Positions 11,225-23,100 of a DNA stretch of 64,000 nt are shown here, piece after piece. This stretch comes from Rhizophagus irregularis. Its lineage: Eukaryota > Glomeromycota > Glomeromycetes > Glomerales > Glomeraceae. Below the pieces are notes generated by a model. That model was not told the DNA's origin, did not search any database, and worked only from the letters and a program-made list of their open reading frames with translations. The stretch lies in NCBI RefSeq assembly GCF_026210795.1, contig NC_089447.1, positions 3,598,501-3,662,500 of the forward strand, written 5' to 3'. Each line of letters starts with the position of its first letter. Within the stretch, counting starts at the first letter, position 1. The translations under genes were made by a program, and so were the position numbers.

Positions 11225-14200
11225 GATAATGTAATGACGACGATAATGAAAATTTACCATTTGATTATTGTTTATTTTTTTGTTCAAAATAAAAAAAAAA
11301 AATGTATCTATATTTAAATAAGTAATAATACAAACAAATTGTTTATTTACATAATATTAAAATTTGTCATCCGGTTGTTGATCATTTTTGGCTAACAAAA
11401 AAATTATTCAGTTTTCACATGATTTGCTAAAAATTTTATCCCATAATTATTAAGCAAAAAAGATCATTCTATATAAGTGCAATATCACCCTATGGGTGGG
11501 TGGGTGGCGCGTCACGTTATTGTTATGCCTTGAAATGATTGACATGTCATGATAGGTTAACGTTAACTTAACGTTAACATAAGATTAGTTTTTAAGTGAT
11601 TTCCATTTTAAGATGCTGATCCCCCATCTTTGGTATTGATTTGCTGATTATATAAATACATTTCAAATCAAGCTTTTCTATTTTAGTACGATCGGCAACC
11701 AACAAATCTTTTAGTGTTTTAAATAGATAGATCATGACAATCAGATCAAAATTAACTAGTACAAACAAAACGTCATTATTTTTAAAATTTTACAAATGAA
11801 AAAACTATTTTTAATCGAAGCGAAAAAAAACCATTTATTACAGATATGTAATGAGTGTTACTTTCACAAAATAAAAATACTTTTATAATAAATATTAAAT
11901 CAGAATAAAAATATTTTCAATGTTCTTTTTTCTTACTTCCAAAGTAAGAAAATAGATTTCTTTGAATAATCAATTTGTTAATCATGCATGGGTGCATGAC
12001 ACACATGAACTATAGTATGTTATACAAATAATATATAGTAAATCGAATTTATTTTTTTTTTCTTGTTTTACATTGTTCGCATCTCAAATGATGAATCATT
12101 ACAATTTTCTGCTAATTATTTATTCGAATGTTACATAGTCGCTAAATCAATATTCTATTTTATTAATTTTCATTACATAAAAATTAATTATGTTTCTTAG
12201 AAATTTGCAACGGATCAAAAACGTGATGTATTTGGCATGTGAACATCGTTATGTAATGAAGACAATGTAATTTATTACTGTATTATGTAAAATTTTTTAA
12301 ATGAAAAAAAAAATAAACTGTAGCTCAGTAACTTGCCAAACCCGAAACGAAAAAAATAAATAAATAGTAACTAAATAAAAAAAGTAATGAAATAAAAAAA
12401 ATTTATGCAGAATCTAAAAGACAAAAAAATCAAAAAAAAAATAGTAAAAATAATTAAAAAAATGATCTAAACTTAATAAGAGATTGATCCTTATCGTGTA
12501 CCTCCAAACCTAAAGGAGAAAAGAATGGAAAATAAAAAAAAGGAAAAAAATTCCAGTATTAAAAAACCGGAAAGAAAGAAAAGGAGGAAAAATGATAATT
12601 AGAAATCTAAATTTAAAGAATCTGTAAAAAAATTTTTCAGTCGACGAATTTTGTATTACAATAAAATTCATTGGGGTTTATCATGTGAATAAATAATTTC
12701 GTATTTAGGGTTAACGGGCAAACTCAAAGTTACACAGATACCCAGGCTGGTTCAAAAGAATTGCGCGAAAATTTTCTTCAAGTTTTTCAACGAGAATACA
12801 TAAAAAAAGCAGCTGATTCAAAAAAGTTGTGTTTATTTATGTTAATACTATATAGACAAAGTGGTTTAGTCCATTGGTTACTTAGTTTACTTTGGCAGTA
12901 AAAAGTTAGAATTTTGGTTTTTTTAATCTTTGAGATTTTGATAAAAAGATACATAAAATTTTGGATCGACTGTTTGAAAATACCTCAAAATCATATAAAA
13001 TTTTATTAAGAATCTGAAAATAATATTAATAAATAAAGAAATCACTCTTTTTAAACGTTTTAAGTAAAATATCAAGATTTGAAAAAAAATTATATATTTG
13101 CATTTTATGATTGCCGTTTAGCCATGCTATTATTACATAATGTCTCTGGAATTATTCAAAAAGGAAGGATCTGCTGCGCATTATTTCGTTTCAAGTTCGG
13201 GTTCTATATATTGACTGATAATCTGAAAAAAATTTATTGTTCGTAATGACAAACACGAGACTATTTGTTGCTAACTTAGCCTAGTCTTTAAAAACTTGTT
13301 GTCCCCTGATCACCAACGTTGGGGTGCAAACATTGATCAGGGAGAAGCGAATGAGTGAGGAGAAAGGGAAGGGAAAGAGAAGAAGAGAAAAGGTATATAT
13401 TGAAGATATCCGATGCAACAGTTTTATTCTTCGCATCCAGTAAATTTATTCAAATACATCTTGTTATTAAATTATATATAGTACAATACATCAAATATTT
13501 CATTCAACCGATATTCACAAATCCTACAAAGGTCTATCTCGACCTATGTTGCAGTACACTCGATTGTGATCACAGTTAAAATTATAAGAAAATATTATAA
13601 TCATTCTACTGGGCTATTAGCCCAATTAACGTAAAAAGTTAAATCACATGCACAATTTATTTATGATGAAAGTTGAAATTGTGTAATTCGTAGAAATTAG
13701 ATGTTAAATTGTCATGTGACGAATAGTTCGTACACATTTTTGTTTTTAGTGTTTTTTTCACTCGTCAATTCAATTTTTATACAGATACAATACATCATGG
13801 TACAATACTGATGGAATAGATTATCGATAGTCACATAGTGTTATTCATTGTGTGGCTTTTTATCTTGCGAACCGTAGCACTACTATAGCCAATCTCTGCG
13901 CAAAATTACACAAATTAATAGGAGACTTCTTCAATCTCTTCCAGACACAGTACATTATATATTTATGATTTTTGTTTTGAAATGAATGATAAAGTTTGCT
14001 GCGACATTTAAGTCACATAGTTAATTATATTTAATACTGGTTTTTCATAAACATGATCATGTTGTAATTAAATATATGATGATAAAATCCGTAACTCCAT
14101 TTTGCTATTTAATTATACATCACATAGATTAAATTAGCGGTTCATTTAAATTTACGTAGTACGAAACATATTGTAAAAAGTTATTGGAGTGAAACATTAA

Positions 14201-14499
14201 AAAAATAGGGCTTTTTCCCGAACCATACTCAATGTTTAATGATTGATGTTTGATAATCAATTTCTGATAATCAAGCTAAGCAAAGTGCTTAGCTAGTTGA
14301 TCACAGCCACCATCAAATAAAAAGCCTAATTGTTATTTTATATTCAAAACTTAATATACTTTTTTTTTATATATAAATTTTTTTTATTTAAACATTTCCT
14401 TAATTTTCTTTTGTATTATCCTTTAAAATTAAACTTTTGATTTATTCACAAATTCTTTTAAACTATAATTAAGTAATCCTTTTTTATTTATTTATTTAG
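11225..14499. other. long gene-free stretch
   Basis: No gene recognised. It contains an AT-rich repeat continuing the array left of the fold-back element (11225-11400), a G-rich run (gggtgggtgggtggcgcg, about 11494-11511), a purine-rich tract (about 12330-12620) and another purine patch (about 13340-13390, agggaagggaaagagaagaag). Short open frames such as 13355-13579 begin inside the purine patch and show no recognisable domain. Confidence 0.55.
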
Positions 14500-14597
14500 A
14501 AAGTTGAAAATAAGGATGACAAACTATTAATTGAAGAACTCAAATTGTTATTTCTGAAGTGCAGAGCGCCAAACTCTCATATCTATAATTCTTTAAA
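14500..14597 (+). pseudogene. isolated exon remnant
   Basis: A stretch preceded by a good acceptor (tttatttatttag) and followed by GTTAAT reads EKVENKDDKLLIEELKLLFL and then KCRAPNSHIYNSLK without stops. It looks like one exon of a gene whose other parts are not nearby. The family is not recognised. Confidence 0.35.
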
Positions 14598-15977
14598 GGT
14601 TAATACCGAAACATTACTAGTCCATATTTTTATTAATAATTAATATTTATCTGGAATCACAATAGATATTATTAAATAACAATTTATAATAATAATGTTT
14701 TCAACAACACTCATTCACTAAATTTTTTTTAAGTCATTCATATTTGTTAAAAAATAATTATCAAATAGAGTACAAGGTATCATCTTACATATTTATTACA
14801 GAATAACCATTCAAACATGTTTAAAAACATTTTAGAAATCCTTTTTTCTTCAATTCAAAATGAATGAAATTTTTTATTAATAAATGGTACCCACAAGTCT
14901 CACTAACCAATTAATCAATATAATTTAACTTAGCAGATATCAGCAATCATTATAATAGATAAGGTTTACATTTTATATATAATTTCTCTAATTTCTTTAA
15001 CTTTACAATATAAAACACAATAACAATAGATTAAAAAAAACAATAAATTTAATGAATATCTCTCAAAGGAATTAATGGAGGAGTTCAAGCAGCAGCATTA
15101 ATATCTGGATGTTATACAACTAATAAAGCTAATTTATATCATAATCATTTAGTTAACAATTTAAATAGAAGATTCTGATGAAAATATGGCTTTTATAAAG
15201 ATATTGTATCCTATAAACTGAAAACAATAATATAAAGATTTTTGTTGACTAGCAGACTAGTAGACAAGTTTTAGATATTTTAGTGATAAGATGGCGCCTA
15301 ACCCAATTCCAAAGCCAGGAAAAAGCTTTAGATATTGAAATATTGATTTTTTTATTAATTTCACTAGCCACCTTCATAGTCAATATTATCTTTTCCAGTT
15401 CCATTTTTACCATAAGATGTTAATATGAGTGGTCTTTATTATTTGGCTCAAGAATTGCTTTAGATATTCCATAATTTTAGTTTGTGTTACTCCAATATAC
15501 TTATGGTTTTATTTGGATCTTGATCATATTATTAAGATGTTAATTTTCTACAGATAATTAACTTTGAAGACAACTTTTTTTCAGAGGATATTGATGTGTC
15601 ACATCTATTAAGCAGTTCATTGATTAATTGACCAGATCACAGATAATTGATTGATTATGATTTTCTTTTTTTTTTTAAAGAAAAAACAGAGTGTTGTCAT
15701 CCAGATAATTGCATATTGTTTTTTGGAGGGGATGAGAAATTTTCTGGAGTTACAGCAATAAACATTGAAAATTGGATTAAAAAAAAAGAGTTCTATTCCT
15801 TTTTCTCAGATGATATATCACAGATCATTAGTTAGTAATTAGCCAGATCACAATTGATGATAATCATTTTATACATGGATTACAGAAAATAAGATCAATT
15901 TAATTAAATGTATTTCAAAAATAACTGATTAATTTAATTCTTTGAATAATACTTAACATCATTGTCCAAGAATAAAT

Positions 15978-16121
15978 AACACCAATTCATCAACTGTAAA
16001 AAGAGCTTTTGGAGATAATTCAAAAAAAGAACTACCTATACCAGAGATTATTGATGATTATAATCATTTTATGGGAGGTGTGAATATAGCAGATCAATAT
16101 AGATCAAGTTACATAATACAA
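15978..16121 (+). mobile_element. piggyBac-type transposase fragment
   Basis: Forty-eight codons read STVKRAFGDNSKKELPIPEI then IDDYNHFMGGVNIADQYRSS. The segment YNxFMGGVxxADQ is the conserved signature near the end of the piggyBac-family DDE domain (MGGVDxxDQ in active enzymes). The sequences before and after it are full of stops or unrelated, so it is an isolated scrap of a dead element. The Asp of the usual GGVD is replaced by Asn, a further sign of decay. Confidence 0.75.
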
Positions 16122-18390
16122 TTTCCTGTGATAAGAGTAATTATGGTATATACAAATTGAACTTGCAACAATGCTAAATGTAAATATTCTATCCATTAGT
16201 TCTACTAAATTAGAGTACCTTGTTGCTGTTTAGACAGTTAAACACTTTCATGTATATTATAACAGAAATGATAAACTTGCTAGTATTGCATCAATAGCTG
16301 TTAAAGGTTGAATTAAAGAAAACAAATCCATATAACTTTTCAAAAAACAAGATATATATAAACTTATCAATTATATATAAATTTTAATATTAAATGAAAA
16401 TTAAATGAAAGTTAAACTTTTTAACCATGGATTTATTCATTTCAAAAATGAGAAAAATAAAAGTTAAATTCTTTAATCAAGCAAATAAATGAGAATTTAA
16501 AAAAAGTTAGAAGGGAATTGATAAGTGACTTTTTGTTAACTAAAATTTCTAAAATACTTAGTCTTTATTATAATTTATAATCTTTTACAATTTAAAGAAA
16601 TATTTATGTTAATCCAATTTTATAATCTTATATATATCAGCCTACACCTTTGATGTAGAACTACTGTTAATGCCAGAATCAGCTGATTAAAAGGGATGGG
16701 GAAGTCAAGCTTCAAATCAAGTCTATATATATTACATGGCATTTATATATCTAAATATAAATATAAGTAATTTAATTATTTTTATATATAATGGGTCTTA
16801 TAGGCCAATCAACTTTACAAATTTTGCAAACCATACAACATGTAATAGAATGTGTAAACAACCAAAATCAAAATATAAAAGCAAGGCTTATGATTATGTA
16901 AATGTTTATCTCAATTAGTAACTTTACTAAGACTCCACTTTTCAGAAGCTATCACCAACATTTTGATTTCATTTTTCACTGACTGTTCCAACAATATCAT
17001 TTTACTAGATCAAATATCAACAACTTACAAATTATTGCAAGGAATCAATCAAGAAGAAGGATTCTGTGGATTTGTTATTACAACCCACTCTTTACATACA
17101 TTGATTATCTTTAATCATAACACTACATTACCACAACCACAAAACTCATTAACATTTACAATCCTACATCAGATAAATTAATTAAATTCAATACAGCACT
17201 GGTTTATAGAATAATTGATAATAATATGATAACAGAAGTTTATGAACAGTTACTTAAAGTTGCAATTTTAGTCAAAAAACATTATGGACCAGAAAAATCA
17301 CACTGAACCTCCATTTATGCTAAAATATTAAAAAATGTTGTCAGGACTATAGCTCATTATATTCTTTTTGGTATTTTTCATTCAAGCAGATGAATGGTGT
17401 TTTTGGTAGGCTATAATTAATAATTAATTCAAATTTAAAGGCAGGTGGTTTGTAATCTCCATAATAAAAAAAATAATTTAACATTTATTTATACTTGTTT
17501 ATTAAGGATTAGGTATTTGTGATATACAATTTGAACACATTCAAAAAGATGCACTCAGACTTTGGAAAACCCATTACTTCAGCAAATTGAATCTAATTTA
17601 CAAATAGCAAACTCTTTTTTTCAAAATGGCAAATATATCAATTAATCACAACAAATACTAATAATCCAAAATAATGCAATAAGGACATCACAGTTAAGGT
17701 TATACAAAATAAAGAAATCACAATTAGAACTTTTTCACAATTATCATTAAAATGAATCTTAGGCATTACATCAATGCATTTACTACACACACCTATGATT
17801 AAGAAATTAAAAAAATTATTCTCATTTCATGTACATGATGAAATTTAAAAATCACTTATGGCCATTTTATATATATTATCAACAAAGTCCTACTCCCTAA
17901 ATTAGTATATATTAATCAATTCACCATTTTAATAGTAATTCATTACTAGCCTTTATTAAAAACTATTCAAAAACCAGATAACATCATCTGAATCAATGAG
18001 ATAGCAAGTAGTCTGCAAGAGTTAGCTAAAAAAGTTTGTAATTGGATGTAGATAACTGTAATAAGCAGTTCACTAGATAATTTCCATGTACATAATGGAT
18101 GATACTTTTTGGGCAGTACAAGAAGTAAAACCTATACAAAAATGAGTGTGTATCAGAAAATCATGCAGATGACAAGTAAACCAGTTATATAATCAAATTT
18201 TTGATCAAGGTCTTATAGGATTCTCAGGTTAACCTATCTGAAAAGTGATCCCATTTGACATAGCACTTTATGGCACTTTTCCATTTTTTATCTACTCTGA
18301 TCAATTATGAGAATTATAGTCTCACAATGAATGCATCCAGGACATAAAATATCATTCATATGATATTTTTTCATTTAAAGTTCAATAAGA
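16122..18390. other. decayed mobile DNA, no gene
   Basis: Composition is somewhat less AT-extreme than the gene spacers. Short coding-like scraps appear (e.g. GLGICDIQFEHIQKDALRLW near 17510, LKVIPFDIALYGTFPFFIYS near 18240) with stops all round. They look like transposon debris, but I cannot assign a family. Confidence 0.45.
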
Positions 18391-18394
18391 TACC

Positions 18395-18535
18395 AGTTTC
18401 AGTTCATCATAGTTCAATCATCATGCAGTCACCATTCAGTCATAATTCAATCATAGTTCTGTCATAGTTGATCATAATTCAATAGTAGTTCTGTTATAGT
18501 TTGATCATAATTCAATAGTAGTTCTCAGCTTCATA
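18395..18535 (+). repeat. degenerate short tandem repeat (tcatagttcaa-type)
   Basis: About ten variants of a 10-20 bp unit (tcatagttcaatcat, tcataattcaatagtagttctg) follow each other. The last two longer units (gatcataattcaatagtagttct) are nearly identical. Confidence 0.6.
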
Positions 18536-18769
18536 GTATGTGATAAAGGACTAAATATCTGTTGTATTGATAGAACAATAATCAGAATTATTGGCTAAAA
18601 TCGTTCATTGTATACCACTTTTGACTACCTTTAACCTGTTTGTTATGAGAAAAAAAAAGATTATGAATCAAAAATATAAATATAGCCTTATTCTGTCATC
18701 TGCCTAGTATGACAAAATGATTACATCTCCTACCACTATTATGTCTCAATTCACTGCCAAAATTGTAGT

Positions 18770-18964
18770 ATGAATGAACTTATTATATTCCTGCAGGAGT
18801 GGAATGTAAAGAAGAATCTGGAGCTTAGCAATACCACTGTATACAAACTGCATAAACAAGAAGTAAATGGCAGTAACTTTCTTGAAACCAGCAATGAGGA
18901 GTTCATGGCTCACAGAATCTTGATGGTTCTACACAAAGGCTCACAAATTTCATCAAAGAAATAA
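18770..18964 (+). pseudogene. SAM-like domain fragment, mobile-element associated
   Basis: The 64-codon frame LIIFLQEWNVKKNLELSNTT, YKLHKQEVNGSNFLETSNEE resembles a SAM (sterile alpha motif) helical bundle: an initial helix with a Trp, the xVxGxxFL core, then an acidic helix. Downstream (about 19495-19620) a coiled-coil-like scrap reads MAENLHKDINYDLNDCKQKL before stops intervene. The position upstream of the integrase suggests a 5' gene of the same degenerate element, but linkage is an inference. Confidence 0.4.
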
Positions 18965-19802
18965 AACATAGTAAGTCATATTTCTGGTTGGCTTATGGCT
19001 GATTTACATATTTTAAGCCTCTTATAATCTCAAATCTGTAGGACAACAGAAGGATATTGACACCAAAGATGATTCTAATAATTATAGTGACTATGTTAAG
19101 GTGAACAAGAACATTAAGATGTATTCAATTATTCATCAAGTTCAAAGATTCCTGTCATAGGCCCAATCTTAACAAAACTCTAAATAATAGTGAAGATATT
19201 AAAAATATTATTTTTAATAATAATGAATTGCTTAATCTGACCCAAGCATTTGGCCACATTCATGAAATTCTTCATAAAGGTACTAGTTAAAAATCTTATT
19301 GCCAAAAATTAATAATCATTTGAATAAATAGCTTCTTAAATATGCAGATTTGGTTTAACAGACTGATGAAGAAAGATGGTTGTTTTCTCCCATCAATACT
19401 AATCATTATAAAACATAAGGCTAACTATGACAAAGCTAAAAAACTCTACCAGTTTAGGCTGGTAGAATAGATACTGTTAGAAAAGTGAATTTGGAGAAAC
19501 TTAATAGTACTGTTTCCCTAACCATGGCTGAAAATTTGCATAAGGACATCAATTATGACCTGAATGACTGTAAACAAAAGCTGACTAATGCAAACATTTC
19601 TCTTCAAGTTGAGTTCAAGAGTTCAAAAGTCTAAAAGATAACATGCTTGCTTCATCCCTTTTAACTGACAATGATGAAAAATGACAGATAGATGAGTATT
19701 AATAATTAATTTATTCAAATAATAAGTGATCAAGTTAATATTGGACTGCTTTAATTCAGTACAATTTAAGATTATTACAGCAACACCTGTTCAAATTGAA
19801 AG

Positions 19803-20614
19803 GTGGCTCAGTATATTAGGATGAGAAGGATCAGTTGTAGTCATATCTTTAATCCGTATAACACAAAGGCCTCATCGGTTGTCTCATATTTTTACAAAGA
19901 TATTATATGTCATTACAGATGCCTGAAAGAACTATTAACTGACCGTGGAATATACTTTGTAAATGAAATGCTAAACTCTTTATGCAAAAATCTTGGAGTT
20001 AAGCATAAGCTATCCACGGCATATCACCCACAAACTAACAGATTGGTAGAATGCTTCAATCAAACATTATGTAAAGTGCTCACAAAATACACCAATACAA
20101 ATAAGGATGATTGGGATTTGTACCTGTCGTCTGTCTTATTTGCATACAGGATAAAAGGCCATAACACCACATGTCCACATGGCATAAACCTTTTTATTTG
20201 ATGTATGGCTATGATGCTGTGCTTCCAATTGAATTTGCTGTTTCAACTGCGCAGAGCAATTGCACTGGGAAACATTTTCAGGATGATCTTTTTAATTGTA
20301 TTTACACACTTACTGGAAAAGTGATAGTTGATCGCCTTAAAATACAAGATAATATATGCAAAGTGCAATAAAAGCAAAAGGAGTAACATGATGCAGGTCT
20401 TTCTGAAATGCAGTTTAAAATTAAAGACCTTGTGTTGCTATATCAAAGTCAATTGAGAGGTAAACAAAAACTCCAAGAAAGATGGAAAGACTCCTATTAT
20501 GTGCACAAAATGTTTATAAGAAATGGTGCATATAAATTGCATACGATTAAAGGAAAAATTTTGAAAGTTCTGGTAAATTCAGAACAATTAAAATTATATC
20601 ATCAACGTATATAG
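19803..20614 (+). pseudogene. Ty3/gypsy-type retrotransposon integrase, broken
   Basis: Three consecutive frames together encode the end of a polyprotein. The rve catalytic core is at 19803-20201: LLTDRGIYFVNEML holds one catalytic Asp, and AYHPQTNRLVECFNQTL holds the Glu about 35 residues on. SPYELMYG-like sequence (LMYGYDAVLPIEFAV) follows in a shifted frame from 20171, and the C-terminal segment FKIKDLVLLYQSQLRGKQKL is at 20408-20614. The frame break near 20190 and the stop at 20369 show it is dead. The first catalytic Asp is not seen, so the core is truncated at its start. HPQTNxLVExFNxTL is typical of Ty3/gypsy integrases. Confidence 0.8.
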
Positions 20615-20859
20615 ACTATCATGCATGAATACATGATTGATGGCATAATGAATGCATGCATTTAATACATGCTAAAAAAAAATTTATTTTTTTTATATAT
20701 ATTTATATAGTTTACTTATTTTTTTCATTATATATAGTTTATTTTCATATTATTATTATTATTGATTTTATTATATTTATTGTTTCTTTTATAATAGCTG
20801 AAGTAAATGCTTATCAAAGAATCCTGGAAGATTTGTGATGATTACAGCCTACCAAAGTT

Positions 20860-21261
20860 GTGGCATTTCCACCACCTTATACAGTTACTGCAGGATTGGA
20901 AGAAAAATTTGACTTGATCAATGCTGCTATAGAAAGGGCTAAACGCATTGATGATAGAATATTAATGCTAGTAAATATCTATTACTCAGGACACTTTTCG
21001 GAAGTAAAAATATGGGATAATACAAGATGTGGACAATTTTTACAGCAATTATCTTTACATTTCTGGATGATTGCTATTCGAACATATTACATTTTCAAAA
21101 TCTCTGGAGTAGAACAGATTATGAGAATGATCCATTTAACCACCACCATGATCTGGAAGCTCAGTACAGCGGAATATAAGGATTTGGTTTTGAAATCAAT
21201 TGATATTTTCAACGGGGTTGAAAATTTGGGAGGGAATGGTGTTAATCGAATAATCATGTAA
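20860..21261 (+). CDS. unidentified open frame within mobile DNA
   Basis: An open frame of 133 codons, beginning with FPPPYTVTAGLEEKFDLIN, AAIERAKRIDDRILML. Its first 50 residues look helical and coding-like; the remainder is less convincing. It lies between the dead integrase and the LINE insertion, so it is probably a piece of an element and not a host gene. I do not recognise the family, and whether it is expressed is unknown. Confidence 0.3.
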   Translation: MAFPPPYTVTAGLEEKFDLINAAIERAKRIDDRILMLVNIYYSGHFSEVKIWDNTRCGQFLQQLSLHFWMIAIRTYYIFKISGVEQIMRMIHLTTTMIWKLSTAEYKDLVLKSIDIFNGVENLGGNGVNRIIM

Positions 21262-21330
21262 CCAATGATCATGTTACGAATATTGCAAATGTTACGAATG
21301 TTCGATATGTTTAATATATGCAACATATTT

Positions 21331-21346
21331 AACATATAGCACATAT
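21331..21346 (+). repeat. LINE target-site duplication, left copy
   Basis: AACATATAGCACATAT, repeated exactly at 22303-22318. The first two A may belong to the element's A-rich tail, so the duplication is 14 to 16 bp, in the normal LINE range. Confidence 0.8.
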
Positions 21347-22302
21347 AAAGAAACTAACAAACACTTTTGGAATTGTCCGAAAGTACTAGAAATTATTACA
21401 CCTATTTTTGCTACTCATTACAATAAATTTAAAACATTAATCACTTCAGAGTCAAATTCATTATACACATTATACTTGGACTCCATCACATGAAATCCAT
21501 ATTTAAATGGATGAAAAAACTTCCTCAACAAATTATCGACATACCAGAATTATATTGCTTACTTATAAATTTTATTCCTACATCCCTTACCTATCTATTT
21601 AAAGCGGCTAAAATTAGTAAGGATATTACAAAAAAAATTTTACTAAAATTCTTATTCGACCTTCACAAAGACATCTATGAAAGTATTTGGAAACTTAGAG
21701 CTATAGCTTGGAAACAATTTAAAAAGGATCATGAGATCACAAAGAAATCATTTACCAATTACAGACGAAATCACCATCATGACTCAACACGAAGATTACG
21801 ACAATCTGAATTTAATAATATCAATAACATTAATGGATATAGATGTCCTCTTAACGATACTAGACGACAAATCAAAAATCACACATTATGGATTTACCTA
21901 ACTTCATCAAACTTCTTACATAACCTACCTTGGTTATCATCATTGAATGATGATCTATCTTCATTTCATTTACATATTTTTAACAACACTTTATTTCTTA
22001 TATAAGCCCAACGGGCATTTAAATTTTCTACTTTAACTAGCTACTGATTATTTACTAATTTTTATTTTTATAAATAATTCTTTTTATGTTCCTTTTATAT
22101 TTTTTTCTTTTCTAGTCCTTTATCAGTAGCGTAGTTTTACTGTTAGAGTAGTTTCGCCCAGAGGGTGAGGTCCTGTTATGCGGGATTAATAACCACAGTA
22201 CCCCTAATAGTATAGTTCTTCGCTACCTGTAGTTGTTAACTTCTATTATGTTTAGTCATTGGTTACTCCTCTCTTGAAATAAAATAAAAATAAAATAAAA
22301 AA
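21347..22302 (+). mobile_element. 5'-truncated non-LTR retrotransposon (LINE)
   Basis: The insert starts in the middle of a reverse-transcriptase polyprotein C-terminus: KETNKHFWNCPKVLEII has the Hx..C arrangement (HFWNCP) often seen after LINE reverse transcriptases. It continues in a shifted frame (21490-22005: IYESIWKLRAIAWKQFKKDH). A 3' untranslated region follows, with gtagtttcgcccagagggtg, and the tail is repeated (aaaataaaat..aaaa, about 22278-22302). The whole is flanked by a 16-bp target duplication. 5' truncation plus A-rich tail plus variable-length duplication is the classic product of target-primed reverse transcription. The single frame break near 21485 suggests moderate age. 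Confidence 0.8.
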
Positions 22303-22318
22303 AACATATAGCACATAT
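22303..22318 (+). repeat. LINE target-site duplication, right copy
   Basis: AACATATAGCACATAT, identical to 21331-21346, directly after the A-rich tail. Confidence 0.8.
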
Positions 22319-23100
22319 TTAATATATTTAACATAACATTTATTAAACATGTAGCATTTATACAATATGTTAACAGTTAAACATGATTAGCATAGATTTT
22401 ATTGTTATAAATATATGTGTTCAAAGTCAATGTAAAAACAGATAATGCGTCTTGAATTAATAAAGCATTTATTAAAAGAATTATCTCGCTGTTTATTTTA
22501 AGTTTTGTTATATTCGTGAATCAATAATTGCGTCTGAGTGTATATCCCAGTGTGTGTATTACCGTATTCGCATTTGATTGAATTTACAAGTGAATTTACA
22601 TTTATTTGTTCGTGTTACCTTCGTAAATTGATCGGCAGTGATACACTTATTAGTGTTTTTATATAGTTTATTTCACTACGCGTTTGTTAACATTTATTAA
22701 CATTTATTTTATTTATAATTCCTTCTGCTTACCATATACATATACGCTTATTTTTATAAGCATTCAAGAACTGGCATAACAATACTGTATTCTCCTCCTG
22801 CGTCACATATATTGTGATAATTGCATAGATTAATAAATGTTTTGCGTGTAGCACTTTAATAACGGATTTTATAGTAACATATTATTATTGCTAGTTGGAG
22901 AAAATCTTCATTTAACTAAAAAAACTATTCTGTTAGCTTCATTTATTTATTTAGTTTTACACTACCTGGTAAAAAAAAATATTTCAAATTCTGTATATTG
23001 ATGATCGTATGTAATATTTGTGACACAAATAAAATCACTTGCAAATTTAAAGTCGATCATGCGGTTAAATTTTTTTTTTTTCTTTTTTAAAGTTGAAAAA
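22319..23100. other. spacer, possibly LTR-derived in part
   Basis: No gene seen. Removing the LINE joins tatgcaacatatttaaca.. (before 21346) to ttaatatatttaacataac.. (after 22318). The surrounding 21270-22640 could then be one non-coding unit, such as the 3' LTR of the retroelement to the left (aataaagcattt at 22460-22471 would fit a polyadenylation signal). No second LTR copy was found by eye. Confidence 0.35.

Noticed and set aside
22125-22200. GC-richer segment resembling a structural RNA
   Set aside because: It lies in the 3' untranslated part of the LINE, between its coding end and A-rich tail; no tRNA or 5S pattern was found.
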